A DNA stretch of 64,000 bases from Acidimicrobiaceae bacterium (GTDB lineage: Bacteria > Actinomycetota > Acidimicrobiia > Acidimicrobiales > UBA8190), in NCBI GenBank assembly GCA_003151475.1, contig PLXQ01000045.1, forward strand, positions 105,403-169,402, in the 5' to 3' direction. A program made the translations under genes and the position numbers. Below, piece by piece: positions 57,478-64,000 of this stretch (its first letter is position 1; the number at the start of each line of letters is the position of its first letter). Below the pieces are notes generated by a model. That model saw nothing but the letters and a program-made list of their open reading frames with translations. It ran no database searches and was not told the origin of the DNA.

Positions 57478-58995
57478 TCAGGCCGACTCGAGCGCCATCG
57501 CCGGTTCCACCTCGGGGAGCTCGGTCACGGTTCCCTCGGCCTGCTGGTGATGACGAGATGCCTGCACGAGCACGCCGGCGACCACGGCGGCGGCGACCAG
57601 GAGGACAGCACTAACGGTAAATGCCGTGGTGTAGCCGTGGACGGCGGCGGCCCTGACCACCGCCGCGCTCTTGGCATGGCTCGCCAGGTAGGTGGTGGCG
57701 GCGGTGGCGGCCAAAGTATTGAGGAGCGCCGTCCCGAGCGAGCCCCCGACCTGCTGCGTCGTGTTGACCAATGCGCTGGCCACGCCGGCGTCCTTGGGGT
57801 CGACACCGACGAGGGCAGTGCTGCTCATGGGAACGAACGTCATCCCCATCCCCAGACTGACCATGACCTCAGCTGGTAGCACTAGCCCGAGGTAAGTGCT
57901 GTCGACACCGAGACGCGTGAACCAGACGAGTCCGCCCGCCGCCAGAGCGAGGCCGGTCATCATCAGAGCCCGGGGCCCGGTCCGTGGGAGCAGGCGACTG
58001 GCCAGGCCAGCGCCCACGATGATGCCGCCCGAGAAGGGCAGGAAGGCGAAGCCGGTCTTGAGCGCCGAGTAATGGAGGGTTCCCTGGAAGTAATAGGTGA
58101 GGAACAGGAAGGTGCCCAACATGGCACTGCCGACAAGCAGTGAGGCGAGGAATGAACCGCCTCGATTGCGATCGAGGACGACGCGCAGCGGCAGCAGGGG
58201 GTGCTTGGAACGAAGCTCGATGGTGGCGAAGAGACTGAGCATCAGTACGGCGCCCGCAAGGAGAGCGACGGTGATCGGGGCGCCCCAACCGTGGGTCCCG
58301 GCCATGGTGAAGCCGTAGACGAGGAGGAACAGCCCGCCGGTGACGGACACGGCACCCGGCAGGTCGTAGCCTCCCTTGGACTGCCCCCGGCTCTCGCGCA
58401 CTACCCGCCGCGCAGCCACGGCGGCCACAGCGGCGATGGGTACGTTGATGAGCAGGGTCCAGCGCCACGACGCCAGTTGGGTCAGGGTCCCGCCCAGGAC
58501 GAGCCCGATGGCCGCACCGCCACCGGATATGGCGCCGTAGACGCCGAAAGCGCGAGCACGTTCACGGGCCTCGGTGAAAGTGACGGTAAGCAGGGAAAGC
58601 GCCGCCGGCGCCATCACAGCCGCAAATGCACCCTGGAGGGCCCGGGCCCCGAAAAGCATGGCGGGAGTCTGAGCCAGCCCGCCGAGCGCCGAAGCGGCTC
58701 CGAAACCGATGAGGCCGAAGATGAACATCCGACGCCGACCGAGGTAGTCGGCGATACGGCCGCCCAGCAGCAGGAGGCTGCCGAAGGCCAGGGTGTACGA
58801 GCTCATGACCCACTGGCGGTTGGCGATCGAGATGTGCAGGGCACGCTGGGCGGACGGCAGGGCAACGATGACCACCGATGCGTCGAGGACGATCATGAGC
58901 TGTGCCAGGGCGATAATGGCCAGAGACCAGTAGCGCTTGGGGTCGGGCGCTTCCACCCGGGAGGTGATCGTCGGGACCGTGTCAGTCATGCTCAT
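57478..58995 (-). CDS. MFS drug-efflux transporter, DHA2 family
   Basis: The 505-residue protein has about 14 spans, motif D1 (MIVLDASVVIVALPSAQRAL) and motif A (GGRIADYLGRRRMF). It should be a proton-coupled exporter. It is divergent from a TetR regulator whose operator occupies the spacer of the predicted MFS promoter, so transcription is likely induced when the regulator binds a drug or metabolite. It is not closely similar to the MarR-linked MFS at 19507. Confidence 0.92.
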   Translation of the reverse strand: MSMTDTVPTITSRVEAPDPKRYWSLAIIALAQLMIVLDASVVIVALPSAQRALHISIANRQWVMSSYTLAFGSLLLLGGRIADYLGRRRMFIFGLIGFGAASALGGLAQTPAMLFGARALQGAFAAVMAPAALSLLTVTFTEARERARAFGVYGAISGGGAAIGLVLGGTLTQLASWRWTLLINVPIAAVAAVAARRVVRESRGQSKGGYDLPGAVSVTGGLFLLVYGFTMAGTHGWGAPITVALLAGAVLMLSLFATIELRSKHPLLPLRVVLDRNRGGSFLASLLVGSAMLGTFLFLTYYFQGTLHYSALKTGFAFLPFSGGIIVGAGLASRLLPRTGPRALMMTGLALAAGGLVWFTRLGVDSTYLGLVLPAEVMVSLGMGMTFVPMSSTALVGVDPKDAGVASALVNTTQQVGGSLGTALLNTLAATAATTYLASHAKSAAVVRAAAVHGYTTAFTVSAVLLVAAAVVAGVLVQASRHHQQAEGTVTELPEVEPAMALESA

Positions 58996-59071
58996 CGGGT
59001 GCCTCCGTGTTCTTCGGTCGCCATCCCGCTGGAGATTCGTCCCTGGCCTTTTGGTCGGAGGCGGTCTACAA

Positions 59072-59122
59072 TCGGAGCGGTGGTTCCGTTTATGGGATTA
59101 CTATACGGAACGTGCGTTCCGT
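59072..59122. promoter_or_regulatory. TetR operator pair in the MFS/TetR divergent promoter
   Basis: ACGGAACG-TG-CGTTCCGT (59105-59122) is a perfect 8-bp inverted repeat. A second, degenerate site lies at 59072-59089 (TCGGAGCGGTGGTTCCGT). Minus-strand TTGACA (59124-59129) and TATAGT (59100-59105) flank the strong site with an 18-base spacer, so a bound TetR would block RNA polymerase at the MFS promoter. Confidence 0.8.
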
Positions 59123-59153
59123 TTGTCAACACGATGTTCGGGGGAACAGCGTC

Positions 59154-59834
59154 ATGACGGTGAAGACGAAGACGGCCTCGGGCTACGGCCTCAGGGTTTC
59201 AGACCATCGCGTCGACGAATCGGGAGACTCCGACAAGAGGTCGCCGACAGCACGTCGAATGCGGGCCGATGCCGTGAAGAACCGGGCTCGGATTCTCGCC
59301 GCCGCCGAGGAGATCTTCGCCACCGAAGGCGTGTCGGTGCCGATCGACAGGGTGGCCGAGAAGGCAGGCCTCGGGGTGGGGACGCTCTACCGCCACTTCC
59401 CCACCAAGGAGGCCTTGTTCGAGGCCATCGTGGTAGCGCGCCTGGAAACTCTCTTGGAGACGGTGAAAGCTCAGCGCGAGGCCACCGATGCCGGCGAGGC
59501 GCTGTTCTCGTTCCTGCGGGCCATCGCCGGACAGGCCTCGGCCAAGCGGGATCTGTTCGAGGCCCTGGGATCGGCGGGGATCGATATCAAGTCACAGTGT
59601 TCAGAGATGATGGACGAGATGAAGCGAAACGTCGACGTCCTGCGCCAGCGGGCGGTCGACGCCGGCGCCATGCGGAGCGATGTGTCAACCGAGGAGATGT
59701 TCGGCCTCGTGATGGGTGCCTGCCAGGCCAGCGAGCATGCCGGATCCGAAGCCGCCTCTCAGCGCATGGTCGAGATCGTGTGCGACGGACTGCGGTCGCC
59801 CACCGCAACTCCGCTCCCAGGGCGCACGTCGTAA
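59154..59834 (+). CDS. TetR family transcriptional regulator
   Basis: The 226-residue protein has a TetR DNA-binding domain: NRARILAAAEEIFATEGVSV, then RVAEKAGLGVGTLYRHFPTKEALF. The C-terminal helical domain is for ligand and dimerisation. ATG 59154 starts the protein; an upstream in-frame ATG at 59007 would read through the operators. It is the likely repressor of the divergent MFS gene and of itself. Confidence 0.9.
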   Translation: MTVKTKTASGYGLRVSDHRVDESGDSDKRSPTARRMRADAVKNRARILAAAEEIFATEGVSVPIDRVAEKAGLGVGTLYRHFPTKEALFEAIVVARLETLLETVKAQREATDAGEALFSFLRAIAGQASAKRDLFEALGSAGIDIKSQCSEMMDEMKRNVDVLRQRAVDAGAMRSDVSTEEMFGLVMGACQASEHAGSEAASQRMVEIVCDGLRSPTATPLPGRTS

Positions 59835-60021
59835 TGCTCCGGCGACAAGAAGCGGTCACATACGGGCGTCCACTGCGCCCAACTGCATGGGCAAACTATG
59901 GGGCAATGCTGGATCTTGCTCGAGAGAAGACTTCCGGCTTCGGACTGCGTCAGTTGACGCTTCGGCTCACAGCTCTCTAATCGAGCCGCCATCGAGGGCC
60001 ACGGTCCTACGGCTCCCGAGA

Positions 60022-60984
60022 TCAGTCACCGTTCGGCGATCGGCCGAGAACATCGCCGTTGCGGAGCACGGAGACCGGACCGTCCTCACTGACGGCGATA
60101 ACTGTGGAAAAGGGGTCGTCATAGCTGTAGCGCCGACCCGACGTGTGCCGAGTACCTCCGAGGGCGTCGACGGTCTCTTCGGAAGCGATGCTCGGAATGA
60201 GCCGCACGCCGAGGAGGCGCAGCACTCCGTCGGCGTCGAAGATAGCGGCGCCATCGACTTGGGCAAGGGCGTGGCGAAGCGGTGCCAAGTGAGAGGCCTG
60301 GCGAACCCGCAAGGGCGGCGGCGAGGGGAGCCTCTCCTCAACGAAAGGTCCAGGCTCGGCATCGGGTCGATAGATGAGTAACGCTCCGATGCCCAGAGAT
60401 CCGAGGTCGTGAACGGCAAACCTGAGCATCGCCATGAGTACCGCGGGATCGCCGTGGACCGGACTGGCAGTGAGGGAGTCGCTCCAACTGCTCACGGGAG
60501 GTTCGTGGTGCCAGCTCAAGCCCTCCCAGCGAAGAACGCCAAACCTTCCGACGACCCGGACCGAGCCGGCTGGGTGCCGCTGAACAATCGTCGCGTCGAG
60601 CACGTGCGCAAGCACCGCAATGTCGCGCTCCGAGCCGGCCGGTCGATCAAACACGATCAACTCGTTCCTGCCGTCAATGCGGCGCAGGAGCCAACTCGAG
60701 AGCCCATCGGCAAAGCGCCGGGCGGCCGGAAGAGGTTGCTGCTGACCGAGCGGCGTGCGGGTGATCTCGAGTTGCGTCCCAGACGCCCAGATGGCGGGCT
60801 CCGAGGCCGGCTCGAGGATCGTGCCGCTGCTCGCAGTCCGCCGCTCGTGAACAGGCGGACGGAGAGCCTGATCGATCTCCTCCATGAGCATTTCTCGGAC
60901 GGCAGCGATTCCGTCCGGACGCAGCCCGCTTTCCTCGAGCTCCTCGGCAAGTCGTCGTAGTCGCCCCGCTCCGGGCTCAGCCAT
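60022..60984 (-). CDS. Diadenylate-cyclase (DisA_N/DAC) domain protein with altered RHR motif
   Basis: A 320-residue protein whose C-terminal 130 residues match the DAC domain that makes c-di-AMP: ALLIYRPDAEPGPF, HALAQVDGAAIFDADGVLRL (DGA at 244-246), GGTRHTSGRRYS (276-287) and a final VIAVSEDGPVSVLRNGDV. The canonical RHR motif reads RHT here, with Thr281 in place of the second Arg that helps position ATP. The N-terminal 190 residues were not recognised and lack obvious membrane spans, unlike CdaA. It may be a degenerate nucleotide-binding sensor or a divergent cyclase. Confidence 0.75.
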   Translation of the reverse strand: MAEPGAGRLRRLAEELEESGLRPDGIAAVREMLMEEIDQALRPPVHERRTASSGTILEPASEPAIWASGTQLEITRTPLGQQQPLPAARRFADGLSSWLLRRIDGRNELIVFDRPAGSERDIAVLAHVLDATIVQRHPAGSVRVVGRFGVLRWEGLSWHHEPPVSSWSDSLTASPVHGDPAVLMAMLRFAVHDLGSLGIGALLIYRPDAEPGPFVEERLPSPPPLRVRQASHLAPLRHALAQVDGAAIFDADGVLRLLGVRLIPSIASEETVDALGGTRHTSGRRYSYDDPFSTVIAVSEDGPVSVLRNGDVLGRSPNGD

Positions 60985-61188
60985 CGGGCCTGAACATTAC
61001 AACCAGTCCACAGACCACCAAAGAGCCACGTGTGTAAGAAACCGGCTCAGAGCACCTCTCTTTATCGCCAGTCCGCCATTGCCGTCTCCGGACGGCTGAT
61101 ACCGGTTGCCGGAGGAATGGGGAAGTTCTGGTTGAAGACGTTGTCGGCCAAAGTGCCCGAGTCGCCGCAACCGGGTGAGAGGATGCAC

Positions 61189-62721
61189 TCAGGGTGAAGC
61201 GTAGACCGGCAACGCCGGGGCTGCGGGCTGGACAGGCGTCGAGGTGACACATCGGAGCCGGTTGGGATGTTGGTCGTCGAGAGCCGTCCCGGACGACGTC
61301 TGGTTGTTGCACTCCGTCGCCTTGATGTTGGGTGCGGCATGAAGCGGGATGGGCAAGAAGTTGGCCGATGCCGCGGGCGACGGGGACAGTGTGTTGTCCT
61401 GCACGGCAATGTCCGTGGAGACGTGACGACGTCCGACATGCACGAAGGTCTGCGCGGGGGGTTGCATAAGCGCGGTATTGCCGGACACCAAGACAGTGGC
61501 CAGATTGTTCAACGAGAGATTGTACGCCAAGCTCCACGCGACGGCATGTTCGGAGGTATTGTCGCTGAAGGTGACGTCGTGACCGTTCGTAGACGTCAAG
61601 GGGTTCATTCTCACCTCGAACGAACGCACGGTGTTGTTCGTAAAGGCGATGTCGTAGAATCGGGCTTCGGTTTTCGCCGATAGGAGCCAGGTGTATCCGT
61701 CCATGGTGTTGTTGTCGATCAAGATGTCGGCTTCGGTTCCGCCCGACGAGTCGGCTTCCAGGTCGATAGCCGAGTCGGGGATGTTCCCCCGAAGCGTGTT
61801 CCCGGTGACCGAGACGCGCTGTCCGTAAACGACCGTCACGCCTTGACGTCCGCTTGCCTTCATGGAGTTGTTCTCGATGGTGATGTCGAGTGAGGGGAGG
61901 GTGATCCCCCCGAATGGTGCCTCGTGGAGCCCGGTGACGGTGATGAAGTCGCCCCAGACGCTGTCGATGGTGTCATTGGTCACAACCGCGCGCTGCACTC
62001 CTGACAGTTGGATGCCGGCATCTTGGACTTTTTGGGTACCGCCATTGCCGTTGGCGTTGATCCCCTGGACATTCATGTTCTCAAATACCAGGTCGCAGCC
62101 TCCTTCGATGAACCACATGATGTCCATCTTCAGCGGTGTTGAGCCTGACCCGTTCGGGAACTGAGAGGAGCCGCAATAAGGAGATCCGGTGCGTGGAGGA
62201 TCCTTTAACAGCTCACCGTTGACAACGGTGGACTGCTTGAAGGTCGAGCCGTTTCCGTTGAAGACGAAATCGTTGAAGCCCCGCAGATAGAGCATCCCGT
62301 CGATCTGATAGCAGCCGTTCGAGGCGAACAGAATCTCCGTCGGTGCGCTGGACGTACCTTCCGGAAGTGAGTTGAGCCAGTCGTAGAGAGGCTTGGTGAC
62401 GTCCACTGAGCAGTCCGTGACGATGCTGGCCGGGGGGGAGACAACCTGGATTCCCGGCGGCAGTCCTAGCGCTCCAGCGCTTACCGGTGACATCACAACC
62501 ACCGCGGCCACTGCGACTGCAAGCGCCACGAACCAACGCTTGGGGTTGGTAAGCGATGACTTAGTCGATAGCCCAATTTTCCTCTCGACGTCCGCTACGC
62601 ATCGTCGGCCGCGTGCTGCCTTGATTCTGCGTACCCCCTCCTTGCTCCGACACGTGGGGGAACCAACTGATGTCGCATTCGTCCTCTGGACCATTCCTGT
62701 CAGACCGATGTTCGGCAACAT
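61189..62721 (-). CDS. Secreted right-handed parallel beta-helix protein
   Basis: The 510-residue precursor has an export signal (WFVALAVAVAAVVVMSPVSA) after a roughly 60-residue N-terminal extension. The mature part is a parallel beta-helix: repeated I-x-N-N and V-T-x-N coils such as VVTNDTIDSVWGDFITVTGL, ITIENNSMKASGRQ, VSVTGNTLRG and ILIDNNTMDG. Such proteins are pectate-lyase-like enzymes, surface adhesins or polysaccharide-binding proteins; no catalytic residue set is obvious. The start is uncertain (ATG 62721 or 62685). Confidence 0.75.
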   Translation of the reverse strand: MLPNIGLTGMVQRTNATSVGSPTCRSKEGVRRIKAARGRRCVADVERKIGLSTKSSLTNPKRWFVALAVAVAAVVVMSPVSAGALGLPPGIQVVSPPASIVTDCSVDVTKPLYDWLNSLPEGTSSAPTEILFASNGCYQIDGMLYLRGFNDFVFNGNGSTFKQSTVVNGELLKDPPRTGSPYCGSSQFPNGSGSTPLKMDIMWFIEGGCDLVFENMNVQGINANGNGGTQKVQDAGIQLSGVQRAVVTNDTIDSVWGDFITVTGLHEAPFGGITLPSLDITIENNSMKASGRQGVTVVYGQRVSVTGNTLRGNIPDSAIDLEADSSGGTEADILIDNNTMDGYTWLLSAKTEARFYDIAFTNNTVRSFEVRMNPLTSTNGHDVTFSDNTSEHAVAWSLAYNLSLNNLATVLVSGNTALMQPPAQTFVHVGRRHVSTDIAVQDNTLSPSPAASANFLPIPLHAAPNIKATECNNQTSSGTALDDQHPNRLRCVTSTPVQPAAPALPVYASP

Positions 62722-62761
62722 TCCTTCATAACTCCTCGCTCGTAGAGGTGATGTGAAGGAA
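62721..62761 (-). promoter_or_regulatory. Leader hairpin over the beta-helix gene start
   Basis: TTCCTTCA (62721-62728) and TGAAGGAA (62754-62761) can pair, enclosing a CCTC/GAGG inner stem. The structure includes the ribosome-binding and start region, and a short 9-codon ORF (starting with ATGAAGG) overlaps the main ATG, so translation may be conditional. Confidence 0.4.
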
Positions 62762-62921
62762 GCGGGGTCCAGGCACCTTCAGTCCTGCGCGATCGAGTGC
62801 ATCAACCTTGGCGACGTTCGCTCTCCGTATGTCTCGGACCGACTTGTCGAGTGCAGGGGGAACTAATTTTGGCGCAGGGTCGATGAAATCCTACCGTTGT
62901 CATTGTCGCCGGGACCTCAGA

Positions 62922-62954
62922 CAGGGGCCCCACGGTATGACCGCGGGACCCCTG
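62922..62954 (-). terminator. Hairpin terminator of the small secreted protein gene
   Basis: CAGGGGCCCCACGGT (62922-62936) pairs with ACCGCGGGACCCCTG (62940-62954) with two mismatches and a 3-base loop. It lies about 50 bases downstream of the stop at 63003. No T tract follows. Confidence 0.55.
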
Positions 62955-63002
62955 CCATCGACGTCTGTAATGACGCCTCGCGCCTGCGTAACTCCCTCTG
63001 TC

Positions 63003-63431
63003 CTAGAGGGCAAATACGGTGTGCTTGACGAGGGTGATAGCGCCCGATCCGCTGACGCACGCACGACCCGAAACCGCACTACCAACGCCGACCTTGCCGC
63101 TTGTGTCAGCGGTAACTGTGCCGGTGGCGTCGTATTCTGTCGATCCGGCACTGCAACCACCTTGACCGGGCGATGTCACGGTAACGGAGAACGTAGTGGA
63201 ACCACTCTTCTTGCCCTTCCAGGTGATGGTGCCGCCACTCGCCAGCGAAGCGGCCGGTGCGCTGCCCTTGCCGAGGGTTCCGCAACCCTTGAACGTTAAG
63301 CTCCCGGTTGTGGTTCCGGTGACCTTGGTACAGGACACCGGAGAGGCCGCACCGGCCGAGCCGCCGAAGCCGACCGCCGTTGCCGAGATCGGAACCGCCA
63401 GCGCTGCTACTGCCAACATTAGACGTCGCAT
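63003..63431 (-). CDS. Small secreted protein
   Basis: A 142-residue precursor with a Sec signal peptide (MRRLMLAVAALAVPISATAV) cleaved near GGSAGAA, and a Gly/Thr/Ser-rich mature domain with four Cys (SCTKV, KGCG, GGCSAG, RACVS) that probably form disulfides. The alternating pattern suggests a small beta-barrel. No family was recognised. A hairpin terminator follows. Confidence 0.7.
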   Translation of the reverse strand: MRRLMLAVAALAVPISATAVGFGGSAGAASPVSCTKVTGTTTGSLTFKGCGTLGKGSAPAASLASGGTITWKGKKSGSTTFSVTVTSPGQGGCSAGSTEYDATGTVTADTSGKVGVGSAVSGRACVSGSGAITLVKHTVFAL

Positions 63432-63909
63432 ATGTTTCTTCTCCTTCAGTTAAGAGTGAACGCCTTCTGAACAGCGCGCACCTCGCGAGTCCCCGCTGCT
63501 GTTTACAACGAACTCCGGCTCCAGTTGTTACGTCTTTGGGCGGATATTCGCTTTTTACGTCGTTCTTTTGAACTTCACCTTGATGGTGCGTCGACATGAT
63601 GCGCCTCGAATCTCACAGCGCGAACCATCGGCTCACAAAGGGCTCCCAATGTTCCGACGTCCGACACCAATGTTGGACTGTGACGCGTGCGCGATCGATG
63701 CTCCCTCCGCACTGTGATGTGCCCAACCGGGTCATTGGGCACATCAACATTGCTTGAACTCAGATTTTGATAGCCAGGTTCTGGGCACATTCGATAGCTC
63801 GAAATACTTGCGGGTACCTCCCTCGTTCCGCGGTATCGATCTTGTCGCTAGCGCCAGGTGAACTCCCCGGCGTAGACGAAAGTTGGGCCTTGTGGCCGTG
63901 CGTGCTTGA
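63432..63909. other. Intergenic region with a perfect 11-bp inverted repeat
   Basis: No gene is supported. GATGTGCCCAA (63716-63726) and TTGGGCACATC (63735-63745) form a perfect 11-bp stem with an 8-base loop, and a third half-copy TGGGCACAT occurs at 63782-63790. It could be a terminator of the Gly/Asn-rich gene to the right or a regulator site. Confidence 0.5.
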
Positions 63910-64000
63910 TCAACTGCCTTTGCCGTTTCCACCGGCGTTCCCGTTGCCGTTTCCACCGGCGTTCCCGTTGCCGCCGCCATTCCCACCGGCGTTGCCGTTG
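63910..64000 (-). CDS. Gly/Asn-rich protein, C-terminus only (cut by window edge)
   Basis: The minus-strand frame ending at TGA 63910-63912 reads NGNAGGNGGGNGNAGGNGNG and ends NAGGNGKGS, coded by 24-bp repeats (63925-63948 and 63949-63972 identical). This kind of tail is typical of secreted or surface proteins. The rest of the gene is outside the window; another frame would give a non-repetitive Thr/Pro peptide, which is less plausible. Confidence 0.6.
   Translation of the reverse strand, partial: NGNAGGNGGGNGNAGGNGNGNAGGNGKGS

Overview
The window is high-G+C DNA from an actinobacterium. Three LLM-class (probably F420-dependent) oxidoreductases, an MmpL-type transporter, an HU protein with a histone-H1-like tail, many GTG starts, GTGA gene overlaps and dense packing on both strands all fit Actinomycetota, possibly class Acidimicrobiia. 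No rRNA, intact tRNA, CRISPR array or complete mobile element is visible. The gene mix looks chromosomal rather than phage or plasmid.

Left third (1-22 kb): the end of an ECF sigma factor with its anti-sigma factor; a di-iron ferritin-like protein divergent from an acyl-CoA synthetase across a duplicated 18-bp element; a pspA-pspAA pair; an SCO6745-family protein; an LLM oxidoreductase followed by two SRPBCC proteins; PPK2, a universal stress protein, a YceH-family protein and a VOC protein; an APC permease behind a DasR/NagR-like operator; an ABM protein; two overlapping membrane-protein genes; a HAD phosphatase, an amidase, an NTF2-like protein, a Gfo/Idh/MocA oxidoreductase and a DUF3089 lipoprotein; and a MarR-MFS operon.

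Middle third (22-44 kb): a CorA-type transporter, an Asp/Glu-racemase-like protein, a divergent MMPL/TetR pair sharing a 27-bp near-palindrome, an S15-type lipoprotein hydrolase without a visible canonical start, a kinase-like APH protein, a PEP-mutase/isocitrate-lyase-family enzyme, two cytochromes P450, a MocR/PdxR regulator divergent from an aminotransferase, a secreted G1-peptidase-like protein that seems to lack the catalytic dyad, an HU protein and an ABC exporter pair.

Right third (41-64 kb): a 1071-residue class III cyclase/AAA regulator, Gfo/Idh/MocA and truncated sugar-isomerase genes, a two-repeat secreted protein (a broken paralogue piece lies near 31.8 kb), an LLM oxidoreductase, gamma-glutamyltransferase, a sterol-desaturase-family enzyme, the metY-metX methionine operon, a class II aldolase, a decayed gene, a divergent MFS/TetR pair whose operator sits in the MFS promoter spacer, a diadenylate-cyclase-domain protein with an altered RHR motif, and secreted proteins (parallel beta-helix, a small export protein, and a Gly/Asn-rich protein cut by the window edge). 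Intergenic DNA from about 46 kb on is longer and less G+C-rich and holds gene remnants.

The strongest sequence-level signals are five palindromic operators placed where local regulators should act, tandem duplications that span the stop codons of three unrelated genes, and several proteins that keep a fold but have lost key residues.
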